Under the pieces are notes generated by a model, which ran no database searches, was not told the DNA's origin, and saw nothing but the letters and a program-made list of their open reading frames with translations. A DNA stretch of 58,042 nt from Acidovorax sp. Leaf191 (GTDB lineage Bacteria; Pseudomonadota; Gammaproteobacteria; Burkholderiales; Burkholderiaceae_C): assembly GCF_001424425.1 (NCBI RefSeq), contig NZ_LMPT01000005.1, positions 194,747 to 252,788 of the forward strand, written 5' to 3'. Both the position numbers and the translations under genes were made by a program. The stretch's first letter is position 1. Every line of letters starts with the position of its first letter. Below are positions 1-7,969 of the stretch, one piece after another.

Positions 1-34
1 AGGGGTCGCAGACTGGGGGTCGCCTTTCTTTTGG

Positions 35-67
35 GTACTTTTCTTTGGCGAAGCAAAGAACAAGTAC
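35..67. repeat. Dispersed inverted repeat
   Basis: Arms at 35-47 and 54-67 (GTACTT..CTTTG and CAAAG..AAGTAC) flank a short loop, followed by a GC-rich tail to about 90. This matches a type of intergenic repeat I recall from Comamonadaceae genomes. No gene is visible between 1 and 272. Confidence 0.45.
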
Positions 68-140
68 CTCGCCCGCCGGGGCGAACTCCCGGCCTCCGAC
101 CTCCACACAGGCACACCGTCCAGATCAGCGAGTGAGCCCT

Positions 141-259
141 GGTTTCGACAAGCTCAACCCGAACGGATAGTGATAGTGACAAGCACAGGTTTCGACAGGC
201 TCAACCCGAACGGCTCGGGTTGCGATGGGCAAAGGCTTCGACAGTCTCAGCCCGAACGG
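141..259. repeat. Three copies of a 26-bp 'TTTCGACA..CTCA.CCCGAACGG' repeat
   Basis: Copies lie at 141-166, 188-213 and 234-259. Each reads GGTTTCGACA (or GGCTTCGACA), then a variable dinucleotide, CTCA(A/G)CCCGAACGG. Spacing start to start is 47 and 46 bp, so this is a short tandem array of a unit about 47 bp long. It lies just past the 3' end of the minus-strand gene that ends at 273 and may act as a transcript end or be neutral repeat DNA. The function is not known from sequence. Confidence 0.7.
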
Positions 260-272
260 ACAGGGCCCCAAC

Positions 273-1592
273 TCAGCCACCCACCGCCGCCCGCCAAATC
301 TCCCCCACGTGCGACACCGCAAACAGCACCAGCCCGATCAACCCACCCACCACCGTACCGTTGATCCGGATGTACTGCAGATCCTTGCCAATGTTCAGCT
401 CAATCAGCTGCGTCATCTCTTCGGTATCCCACCGCCGCACCGTGTCCTCGATATGCTGCGCCACGAACTGCGACACATCGGGCGCCAGGCCCTGCACCCA
501 GTGCTCCAGCCGGTCGTTCAGCGACTGCCGCAGCGCGGCATCGCCCGCGAGCGACTGGCCCAGCCACTGGCCGAGGTTGCGCACCTGCCGCGCCACGACC
601 GAATCGGCATCGGCCAGGTCGCGCCGCAGGGCGCCGCGCAGGTCCTGCCACAGGGTCTGCACATAACCCGCCACGGTCGCGTCGGTCTGCAGATAGGTGC
701 GGATCTCCTCGCCCTTGCGCACCCAGTCGGGGTCGCTGCGCAGGCGCTCGATAAAACGCTGCACGGCCGCATCGAACTGCGCGCGCAGGGCATGCTGCGG
801 GTTGTCGGCGACGTCGGCCATCACGCTCTCCAGCGCGCGGGCCAGCAGGGCCGAGCCCTTGTCGCCCAGCCAGTCGCTGGGCAAAAGCTTTTCAGTGCGC
901 CGGTGGTCCTTCTTGAGCCACAGCACGATGGTCTGCGCCACCCAGGCGCGGGTCTGCTCGTTGTGCAGCAGCTCGATGAGTTTCTCCAGCACGTCGTCCA
1001 GCAGCGCCTGGTGGCGGCCGTTGTGCGTGAGGGTGTCGAGCACCGCCGCCAGCGCGCGCGACATGTCCACCTGCCCGATCAACGCGCGCGCTGCCTTCTG
1101 AATGAAGCGCTCCACCTGCGCGTCCTGCACCGTCTCCAGCGCGGCCGACGCCAGGCGCGTGGCCTGGTGCCCCAGCAGCGCGGCGTTGCCGGGCGCCGTG
1201 AGCCACTGCGCCAGCCGCTCGGCGGGGTCGTGCCGGCGGATCAGCGCGACCAGCGAGGGCACATCGAGGAACTTGTCGCGCACGAACGTGGCCAGGTTGC
1301 GGCCGATGCGCGCCTGGTTGCGCGCGATGACCGCAGTGTGCGGAATGGGCAGGCCCAGCGGGCGGCGGAACAGGGCCACCACCGCGAACCAGTCGGCCAG
1401 CGCGCCCACCATGGCAGCCTCGGCCATGGCCTTCGCGCCGTTGAGCCACAGGCCGCGCTCGACCACGCTGGTCGCCACGAACACGGCGGTGACCAGCAGC
1501 AACAGGCCCAAGGCCTGCCGCTTGGCGCGCCGCAGGGCGCGCGCCGGGTCTTCAATGGTGTCTGAAGAAGGGGGTGTCGGACTGCTGTTCAT
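273..1592 (-). CDS. DUF445 family membrane protein
   Basis: 439 aa from the ATG at 1592; the open frame extends to 1640, but the upstream part is low-complexity and less likely to be translated. An N-terminal hydrophobic helix lies at about residues 28-48, followed by the DUF445-type motif GALADWFAVVALFRRPLG and a long helical region with repeated charged segments. The C-terminus has a second hydrophobic stretch (GGLIGLVLFAVSHV). DUF445 proteins are inner-membrane proteins of unknown function, related to YjiN and YheB. The gene stands alone, with a repeat array beyond its stop and a convergent-free 54-bp gap to the next gene upstream. The family call is from remembered sequence; no biochemical role is claimed. 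Confidence 0.8.
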   Translation of the reverse strand: MNSSPTPPSSDTIEDPARALRRAKRQALGLLLLVTAVFVATSVVERGLWLNGAKAMAEAAMVGALADWFAVVALFRRPLGLPIPHTAVIARNQARIGRNLATFVRDKFLDVPSLVALIRRHDPAERLAQWLTAPGNAALLGHQATRLASAALETVQDAQVERFIQKAARALIGQVDMSRALAAVLDTLTHNGRHQALLDDVLEKLIELLHNEQTRAWVAQTIVLWLKKDHRRTEKLLPSDWLGDKGSALLARALESVMADVADNPQHALRAQFDAAVQRFIERLRSDPDWVRKGEEIRTYLQTDATVAGYVQTLWQDLRGALRRDLADADSVVARQVRNLGQWLGQSLAGDAALRQSLNDRLEHWVQGLAPDVSQFVAQHIEDTVRRWDTEEMTQLIELNIGKDLQYIRINGTVVGGLIGLVLFAVSHVGEIWRAAVGG

Positions 1593-1646
1593 GCCAACAG
1601 GGCGCGCGCGGGCGCAACGACGCCCTGCGCCACGCCACAACGCAGG

Positions 1647-2786
1647 TCAGGGCGCGGCTGCAATCTGGTCCAGCGCCTTCGACAAGTGGCCCACGGTGCG
1701 GTCCACGTTGTGCCACTTCTCAAGGCCAAACAGGCCGACGCGGAAGGTCTTGAAGTCCGGGCCTTCGTCGCACTGCAGCGGCACGCCGGCAGCGGTCTGC
1801 AGGCCCACTTCCATGAACTTCTTGCCGTTCTGGATGCCGGGGTCGGTGGTGTAGCTCACGACCACGCCGGGCGCCTTGAAGCCTTCGGCCGCCACGCTGG
1901 GGAAGCCGCGCGACTCGAGCAGCGCGCGCACCTTGGCGCCCAGCTCGATCTGCTCGTCGCGCACCTTGGCGAAGCCGTAGGCGCGCGTCTCGGCCATCAC
2001 CTCGGCCAGGCGCACCAGGGCGTCGGTGGGCATGGTGGTGTGGTACGCGTGCTGGCCCTTTTCATAGCCTTCGGCGATCTGCATCCACTTCTTGAGGTCG
2101 CACGAAAAGCTGCTGCTCGTGGTGCCGTCGATGGCCTGGCGCGCGCGTTCACCCAGCATCACCATGGCGCAGCAGGGCGAGCCGCTCCAGCCCTTTTGCG
2201 GCGCGCTGATGAGCACGTCCACACCCGTGGCCTGCATGTCCACCCACATGGCGCCCGAGGCCACGCAGTCCAGCACGAACAGCGCGCCCACCTCGTGGGC
2301 CGCAGCCGTCACGGTGCGGAGGTAGTCGTCGGACAGGATGATGCCGCTGGCCGTCTCCACATGGGGGGCGAACACCACCTTGGGTTTTTCGGCGCGGATG
2401 GTGGCTGCGACTTCGTCGGCCGGGCATGGCGCCCAGGGGGCCTGCGGGCCGCTGCCCTGGGGGCGTGCCTTGCACACCACCGAGCCGCCGCCCAGGCCCT
2501 GGTCGGCGTCGAAGATCTGCGTCCAGCGGTAGCTGAACCAGCCGTTGCGCACGATGAGCACTTTCTCGCGGTTGGCGAACTGGCGGGCCACGGCCTCCAT
2601 GCCGAAGGTGCCGCTGCCGGGCACCAGCACGGCCGTGTGGGCGTGGTAGACCTCTTTCAGCGTGCCCAGAATGTCCTGCACCACGCCGGTGAAGCGCTTG
2701 GACATGTGGTTGAGCGCGCGGTCGGTGTAGACCACCGAAAACTCAAGCAAACCATCGGGGTCGATATCGGGCAAAAGGCCGGGCAT
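1647..2786 (-). CDS. Class V aminotransferase (alanine-glyoxylate / serine-pyruvate type)
   Basis: 379 aa; the start is the ATG at 2786, preceded by a GGAG ribosome site, rather than the frame opening at 2846. Family features in order: VLVPGSGTFGMEAVARQ (cofactor phosphate region), the aspartate of FVLDCVASGAMWVDM that pairs with the pyridoxal nitrogen, and the Schiff-base lysine in LISAPQKGWSGSP near residue 200. Such PLP enzymes move an amino group between alanine or serine and glyoxylate or pyruvate; the exact substrate cannot be read from sequence. It is divergent from an AraC-type regulator across 89 bp, which makes that regulator a plausible controller. Alternatives within class V, such as aminoethylphosphonate transaminase, cannot be excluded. 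Confidence 0.8.
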   Translation of the reverse strand: MPGLLPDIDPDGLLEFSVVYTDRALNHMSKRFTGVVQDILGTLKEVYHAHTAVLVPGSGTFGMEAVARQFANREKVLIVRNGWFSYRWTQIFDADQGLGGGSVVCKARPQGSGPQAPWAPCPADEVAATIRAEKPKVVFAPHVETASGIILSDDYLRTVTAAAHEVGALFVLDCVASGAMWVDMQATGVDVLISAPQKGWSGSPCCAMVMLGERARQAIDGTTSSSFSCDLKKWMQIAEGYEKGQHAYHTTMPTDALVRLAEVMAETRAYGFAKVRDEQIELGAKVRALLESRGFPSVAAEGFKAPGVVVSYTTDPGIQNGKKFMEVGLQTAAGVPLQCDEGPDFKTFRVGLFGLEKWHNVDRTVGHLSKALDQIAAAP

Positions 2787-2875
2787 GGGGAGTCTCCACG
2801 TGTGAAACTGGGGGCATGAAACAAGGTGATCGGGCCAGCTTATCATGGCCCCGCGCCACCCGGAGCCCGTGCGCC

Positions 2876-3685
2876 ATGCCGTCCAAACCCTTCCAGTTCC
2901 TGCCCACCACCGTGCCCGGCATCGATGCGATGCGGGCCGATTCGCAGTTCGCGTTCGGCAGGCACATGCACCTGCAGTTCGGCCTGGGCGTGATCGACCG
3001 GGGCGCGCAGAAATCCTTCAGCGGCCGGGGCACGGTGGAGTCGCTTCCGGGCGACACCATCACGGTCAATCCCGGCGAGGTCCACGATGGCAAGCCGCTG
3101 GGCGACGGCGGTCGCGCATGGCGCATGCTGTACCTGGAACCGGCCTTGGTGGCGGACCTGGCGGCCGAGGTGCGCCCGGGCCTGCCCGGCGCCAGCTTCG
3201 AGTTCCATGCGCCCAACCTGCGCGACGCACGGCTCGCGGCGCAGGTCCACGCGCTGTTCACCGCGGCCACTGCGCACCCGGCCCACGCGGCCGCACCGCT
3301 GCGGGTGGAGGAATGCCTGTTGCAGATCCTGGCGTGCCTGCTGCGCTTGCCGGGCCCCGGCCGGCATGCCGCTGCGCGCATTGCAACCGCCCGCGCCATG
3401 ATGGACGACGACCCCACGACCGCCTGGAGCCTGGCGCAACTGGCCCACGAAGCCGGCTTGAGCCGATACCAGCTGGTGCGCCAGTTCGCGCAGGCGACGG
3501 GCCTGACCCCGCATGCCTACCTGGTGCAGCGCAGGCTGCACCACGCGCGGCGACTGATGGCGGCGCGGATGCCGCTGGCCGAAGTCGCCGCCGCCAGCGG
3601 CTTTGCCGACCAGAGCCACCTGACACGCCTGTTCGCGCGCAGCTTCGGCGCCACACCGCACGCCTACCTGCGCGCCCACGGCTGA
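2876..3685 (+). CDS. AraC family transcriptional regulator
   Basis: 269 aa from the ATG at 2876, which has a GGAG site about 10 nt upstream; the frame opens earlier at 2816. The N-terminal 150 residues form the AraC-type ligand-binding cupin (GDTITVNPGEVHDG motif). The C-terminal ~100 residues contain two helix-turn-helices: WSLAQLAHEAGLSRYQLVRQ and PLAEVAAASGFADQSHLTRL, ending in the family signature FARSFGATPHAY. It is divergent from the aminotransferase gene and 107 bp upstream of a LysE-type exporter gene on the same strand. In many genomes this subfamily sits beside a LysE transporter, so control of amino-acid export is a reasonable inference. Confidence 0.9.
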   Translation: MPSKPFQFLPTTVPGIDAMRADSQFAFGRHMHLQFGLGVIDRGAQKSFSGRGTVESLPGDTITVNPGEVHDGKPLGDGGRAWRMLYLEPALVADLAAEVRPGLPGASFEFHAPNLRDARLAAQVHALFTAATAHPAHAAAPLRVEECLLQILACLLRLPGPGRHAAARIATARAMMDDDPTTAWSLAQLAHEAGLSRYQLVRQFAQATGLTPHAYLVQRRLHHARRLMAARMPLAEVAAASGFADQSHLTRLFARSFGATPHAYLRAHG

Positions 3686-3792
3686 TGGCGGGGCAAGAGC
3701 TCGCCTGCAATTTTGTTCAAGACGGCAGGCCGGTGGTGGGTCGATGCTGCGGCCATCTCCACCTCATGCCGCTGCGACGCGGCTTCAGCGCC

Positions 3793-4404
3793 ATGGGCAT
3801 CGAATTCCTCATCACCTCACTCATCGTCGTCGTATCGCCGGGGCCGGGCGCACTGCTGACCGTGGCGGCCGGGCTCTCGGGCGGCGCACGGGCGGCCGCC
3901 GTCACTGCCGTGGGCTGCACGCTGGGCATCGTGCCGCACCTGTTGGCGGCCGTCACCGGGCTGGCCGCGCTGCTCCATGCCAGCGCCACCGCCTTCGACG
4001 TTCTGCGCTACGTGGGCGTGGCGTACCTGCTGTACATGGGCTGGGCCACCTGGCGCTCGCCCGCTGCCCTGCAGGTGCGCACCGACGCGCCCGCACGCTC
4101 GACCGGCGCGCGCATCGCAGAAGCCATGCTGGTCAACCTCCTCAATCCCAAGCTGTCGCTGTTCTTCCTCACGTTCCTGCCGCAGTTCATCGCGCCGGGC
4201 GAAGCGCAGCCCGCGGCACGCATGGCGCAGTTGTCGCTGGTGTTCATGGCGATGACGTTCGTGGTGTTCCTGGCCTACGGCGTCTTTGCGGCACGGTTTC
4301 GCAACCAGGTCCTGGAGCGCCCGAGCGTGCTGATGTGGCTGCGGCGCGGCTTTGCAGCGGCGTTCGTGGCACTGGGGGGAAAGCTGGCGCTGATGCAGCG
4401 TTAG
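3793..4404 (+). CDS. LysE/RhtB family amino-acid exporter
   Basis: 203 aa. The start chosen is the ATG at 3793 (MGIEFLITS); the same frame runs open far upstream through the AraC gene, but that stretch is not LysE-like. Family features: VVVSPGPGALLTVAAGLSGG at the end of the first membrane helix, then about five further hydrophobic helices and the LNPKLSLFFLTFLPQFI motif around residues 115-135. LysE/RhtB proteins export amino acids or derivatives across the inner membrane. The gene lies 107 bp after the AraC regulator and may be co-transcribed with it or regulated by it. Substrate specificity is not predictable here. Confidence 0.9.
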   Translation: MGIEFLITSLIVVVSPGPGALLTVAAGLSGGARAAAVTAVGCTLGIVPHLLAAVTGLAALLHASATAFDVLRYVGVAYLLYMGWATWRSPAALQVRTDAPARSTGARIAEAMLVNLLNPKLSLFFLTFLPQFIAPGEAQPAARMAQLSLVFMAMTFVVFLAYGVFAARFRNQVLERPSVLMWLRRGFAAAFVALGGKLALMQR

Positions 4405-4434
4405 ACCAACGCCAGCGCCGGCGCCGGCGCCGGC

Positions 4435-7400
4435 TCACCAGGTATCGACGAACCGGTGCCCCAGCGGCCCCACCTGCGCCGACGCCAGCCCGCGCGCGAG
4501 CCACGCCCGGGTGTCGGCCGGGTCGATCACCGCATCGATCTCCAGCGTGGCGGCCATGTGCAGCGCCTCGCCGTTGGCGTACGACCTGGCCAGGAGCTTG
4601 GCGAACAGCGCGTCGCGCTCGGGGCCTTCGGGCAGGGCCTCCAGCTCCTTGCGAAAGCCCAGGCGCACCGCGCCTTCCAGGCCCATGGCGCCGAACTCGC
4701 CCGTGGGCCAGGCCACCGTGAACACGGGCGCATGGAAGCCCCCGGCCGTCATCCCCATCGCGCCCAGGCCGTAGCCCTTGCGCAGCACCACGCTGAAGGT
4801 GGGCACGCGCAGGCTGGCGGCGGTGACGAACAGGCGGCTCACGTGGCGCACCTGGGCCGTGGCTTCGACCTCGGGGCCGACCATGAAGCCGGGCGTGTCC
4901 ACCAGGCTCACGATAGGCAGACCATGCGCGTTGCACAGCTGCATGAAGCGCGCGCCTTTGTCGGCCGCATCGGCGTCGATGGCGCCGCCCAGGTGCAGCG
5001 GGTTGTTGGCCAGAAGGCCCACGGGGCGGCCTTCGATGCGCGCCAGCGCGGTGTGGATGCCGGCGCCGAAGCCGGTGCGCAGCGGCAGCAGGCTGCCCTC
5101 GTCCACCAGGCCCGCCATCGCCGTGCGGGTGTCGTACACGCGCAGGCGGTTCTCGGGCACCACGGCGCGCAGCAGGTGCTGGTCGGGCGCGGACCATTGC
5201 GGTGTGCGGCCCTGGAAGAACGACAGGTAGTGGCGCGCGGCCTGCACCGCCCCGGCCTCGTCATCCACCAGCACGTCGATCACGCCATTGGCATGCTGCA
5301 CGCGGCTCGGGCCGATCTGCTCGGGCTTGAAGACGCCCAGGCCGCCGCCTTCGATCATGGCCGGGCCGCCCATGCCGATGTTGCTGCCGCGCGTGGCGAT
5401 GATCACGTCGCTGCAGCCCAGCAGCGCCGCGTTGCCGGCAAAGCAGCGCCCCGCCGCGATGCCGATCACCGGCACCTGGCCCGACAGCGCGGCGTAGCTG
5501 GCGAACGTGTGCACGTGCAGGCCTGCCACGATGGGCATGTCGGTATCGCCCGGGCGTCCACCGCCGCCTTCGGCCCACAGCACCACCGGGAGCTTCTGCG
5601 CGAGGGCGATGCCCAGCATGCGGTCGGTCTTGGCGTGGTTGCGCGCACCCTGGGTGCCGGCCAGCACGGTGGCGTCGTACGACATGACGACGGCGCGGGA
5701 TTTCTCGGGCCCGAAGAGTGCGCCGTTGATGCCGCCGATGCCGGTGACCATGCCGTCGGCCGGCGTGTTGGCGATCAGATCCTCAAGGCTGCGGCGGCGC
5801 GTCTGCGCGGCGATGGCCAGCGCCCCGTATTCGATGAAGCTGCCGTCGTCGCACAGGTCGGCGATGTTCTCGCGCGCGGAGCGGCCGCCTTGGGCGTGGC
5901 GCTTGTCCATCGCCTCGGGGCGCGCGGCGTCGAGCGTGAAGGCATGGCGGTCGATCACGCGCTGCAGGTCGGCGCGGATGTGGTCGGGGTCGAGCGCGGC
6001 GCTGCCCGGCGCTTGCACAGCCGCCGCATCTGCGGCGGCCTCCAGCACCAGCAGCGGCTGCCCCTGCACCAGGTAGCCGCCCGCCACGGCCAGCAGCGCA
6101 CCCACGCGGCCTGCATGCGGGGCCAGCAGCACGTGCTCCATCTTCATGGCCTCGAGCACGGCCAGCTCGGCACCTGCGGCGACCACGTCGCCCTGGGCCA
6201 CGCTGAGCTGCACCAAGCGTGCAGGCATGGGAGCCAGCACCGCGCCTGGCGGTGCGAGCGTGGGTGCGAGAGCGGACGCAGTGTTTTGAGTGTCTTTCAG
6301 GCCGCTACCGCTTGTTAGACGAGCGCCAACAGCTATGTTTTTAGTAGCATCCAGCAATGCAGGCAGCACCGATTCGAGCCAGCGCGTGTGCACCTGCTGG
6401 CTCTCCATCTCGGGCCGCGCGGCCAGCGCCTGCAGCAGCGCCAGGTTGGTGGCCACGCCCTCGATGCGGCACTCGGCCAGCGCGCGCTGCGAGCGGCGCA
6501 GTGCATCGGCAAAGCGCGGGCTGCGCGTGTGCACGATGAGCTTGGCCAGCAGCGTGTCGTAGTGCGGTGAGGGCGCGTCGCCCGCTGCGCCGTGCGTGTC
6601 CACGCGCACGCCGGGGCCCGTGGGCAGGTCGAAGCGGACCAGCGTGCCGCTGCCGGGCGTGGCGCCGCCCTGCGCATCCAGCGTCTCGGCGTTGATGCGC
6701 CACTGCACCGCAAAACCCTGGACAGGCGGCGGCGCGGCGGGGTTCAGGCCAATGTCCTGCAGCGTGCGGCCCGCCGCCAGCGCGATCTGGGCCTGCACCA
6801 GGTCCACGCCGGTGACCTCTTCGGTGACGGTGTGCTCCACCTGCAGGCGCGGGTTGCATTCGATGAACACGAAAGGCAGTTCGCGGGACGCCAAGTCCAC
6901 CAGGAACTCGAAGGTGCCCAGGCCTTCGTAGGCCACGGCCCGCGCCATCGACAAGGCAGCGGTGGTGATGCGCTCGCGCAGCGCTGCGGGCAGCGAAGGG
7001 CTGGGCGCGATCTCCACCACCTTCTGAAAGCGCCGCTGCAGCGTGCACTCGCGCTCGCCCAGCGCGATCACCTCGCGCCCGTCGCCCAGCACCTGCACTT
7101 CGATGTGGCGGGCGTTGACCATCAGGCGCTCCACGTACACGCCGTCCACCCCAAAGGCGGCCTGCGCCTCGCTGCGGCAGCGCGCGTAGGCGGCGGGCAG
7201 GTCATCGGCCGACGCCACCGCGCGCATGCCGCGCCCGCCGCCGCCGCCGATGGCCTTGATGACGATGCCTGCCGTGGCGTGCTGCGCGAAGAAGGCCTGC
7301 GCCTCGCCCAGCGCCACCGCCGCCTGCGTGCCGGGCATGAGGGATACGCCCTGCTGCTGCGCCAGCGCACGGGCCTGCGCCTTGTCGCCGAACAGCGCCA

Positions 7401-7737
7401 GCTGCGCGGGCGTGGGGCCGATGAAGCGCAGCCCGGCGTCGGCGCACGCACGGGCGAAGTCGGCGCGCTCGCTCAGGAATCCATAGCCCGGATGCACGGC
7501 ATCGCAGCCCTGGGCCTTGGCAATGGCGATGAGGCGCGCACCGTCCAGGTAGGCCGCCGGGCCGGTCGACCCCAACGCCACGGCCGTGGTGGCCGCGTGG
7601 ACGTGGGGGCTGGCGGCGTCGTCGTCGGCATACACGGCTACGCTGGCGATGCCCAGGTCGTGCAGGGCGCGCACAGTGCGCAGTGCGATCTCTCCCCGGT
7701 TGGCGATCAGGACTTTGGCGAAGAAGGGCAAGGTCAT
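4435..7737 (-). CDS. Single-chain biotin-dependent acyl-CoA carboxylase (BC-BCCP-CT fusion)
   Basis: 1100 aa, about the sum of the usually separate subunits. Residues 1-450 are a biotin carboxylase: AKVLIANRGEIALRTVRA, the ATP-grasp glycine loop GGGGGRGMRAV near 166, and FIECNPRLQVEHTVTE. A biotinyl domain follows, with the biotin lysine in EAMKMEH near residue 529. Residues ~590-1100 are a carboxyltransferase with crotonase-like motifs (GGGGRPGD, RGSNIGMGGPAMIEGGG, VDTPGFMVGPEVE). Such enzymes carboxylate acetyl-, propionyl- or longer acyl-CoA; the substrate is unknown. The BC-biotinyl linker at residues ~463-478 is encoded by a dispersed palindromic repeat (6301-6348). It lies downstream of an acyl-CoA ligase gene on the same strand, so a short carboxylic-acid activation and carboxylation route is inferred. 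Confidence 0.9.
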   Translation of the reverse strand: MTLPFFAKVLIANRGEIALRTVRALHDLGIASVAVYADDDAASPHVHAATTAVALGSTGPAAYLDGARLIAIAKAQGCDAVHPGYGFLSERADFARACADAGLRFIGPTPAQLALFGDKAQARALAQQQGVSLMPGTQAAVALGEAQAFFAQHATAGIVIKAIGGGGGRGMRAVASADDLPAAYARCRSEAQAAFGVDGVYVERLMVNARHIEVQVLGDGREVIALGERECTLQRRFQKVVEIAPSPSLPAALRERITTAALSMARAVAYEGLGTFEFLVDLASRELPFVFIECNPRLQVEHTVTEEVTGVDLVQAQIALAAGRTLQDIGLNPAAPPPVQGFAVQWRINAETLDAQGGATPGSGTLVRFDLPTGPGVRVDTHGAAGDAPSPHYDTLLAKLIVHTRSPRFADALRRSQRALAECRIEGVATNLALLQALAARPEMESQQVHTRWLESVLPALLDATKNIAVGARLTSGSGLKDTQNTASALAPTLAPPGAVLAPMPARLVQLSVAQGDVVAAGAELAVLEAMKMEHVLLAPHAGRVGALLAVAGGYLVQGQPLLVLEAAADAAAVQAPGSAALDPDHIRADLQRVIDRHAFTLDAARPEAMDKRHAQGGRSARENIADLCDDGSFIEYGALAIAAQTRRRSLEDLIANTPADGMVTGIGGINGALFGPEKSRAVVMSYDATVLAGTQGARNHAKTDRMLGIALAQKLPVVLWAEGGGGRPGDTDMPIVAGLHVHTFASYAALSGQVPVIGIAAGRCFAGNAALLGCSDVIIATRGSNIGMGGPAMIEGGGLGVFKPEQIGPSRVQHANGVIDVLVDDEAGAVQAARHYLSFFQGRTPQWSAPDQHLLRAVVPENRLRVYDTRTAMAGLVDEGSLLPLRTGFGAGIHTALARIEGRPVGLLANNPLHLGGAIDADAADKGARFMQLCNAHGLPIVSLVDTPGFMVGPEVEATAQVRHVSRLFVTAASLRVPTFSVVLRKGYGLGAMGMTAGGFHAPVFTVAWPTGEFGAMGLEGAVRLGFRKELEALPEGPERDALFAKLLARSYANGEALHMAATLEIDAVIDPADTRAWLARGLASAQVGPLGHRFVDTW
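6301..6348. repeat. Dispersed ~50-bp palindromic element, in-frame copy A
   Basis: Shares the pattern TACCGCTTG..AGAC.AGCGC..(A/C)AGCTAT....TTAGTAGC with copies at 7751-7799, 17035-17088, 20901-20954 and 44034-44082. Here it lies inside the carboxylase gene and is translated (on the minus strand) as part of the linker between biotin carboxylase and biotinyl domains. Confidence 0.75.
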
Positions 7738-7750
7738 GGTTTTGATTCTT

Positions 7751-7799
7751 TTTTTATAGCTTTTAGCGCTTTACTGATAAGCGCTGGCGGCCATTTTTT
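7751..7799. repeat. Dispersed ~50-bp palindromic element, intergenic copy B
   Basis: Contains ATAGCTTTTAGCGCTTTA and TAAGCGCTGGCGGCCATTTT, the inverse orientation of the copy at 20901. It sits immediately upstream of the carboxylase start codon (7737), between that gene and the ligase gene. Confidence 0.75.
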
Positions 7800-7849
7800 C
7801 TGGTTGATGGACTCATGGAACTGCGCTCGCCTCGCAGCGCTTGCAACTG

Positions 7850-7967
7850 CCGGGGCCCACACCAGGGCTCCCGCGCAAGGGCCGCCCCGCCGCGCTGGGA
7901 GCGTCCCCCTCCCTAGCGCGAAGCGCGTAGAGAGAGGGGGAAGGCGCCGCAGGCGACTCAGGGGGTG
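7850..7967. repeat. ~120-bp 'CCCCCTGAGTCGC' family repeat (reverse copy)
   Basis: The reverse complement reads ACCCCCTGAGTCGCCTGCGG, followed by CGCCTTCCCCCTCTCTC and GGCGGGGCGGCCCTTGCGCG. It matches 14707-14822, and less fully 16757-16840 and 17813-17985. It fills the gap just beyond the ligase stop codon at 7970 and may act as a transcript end. Confidence 0.65.
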
Positions 7968-7969
7968 TT

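Noticed and set aside
141..259. CRISPR-like array from three 26-bp repeats
   Set aside because: Three copies only, ~20-bp intervals that are not unique spacers, and a known type of dispersed intergenic repeat.
2845..3792. Long fusion of the LysE frame with upstream sequence
   Set aside because: The upstream part is an out-of-frame shadow of the AraC gene; LysE homology starts at the ATG at 3793.
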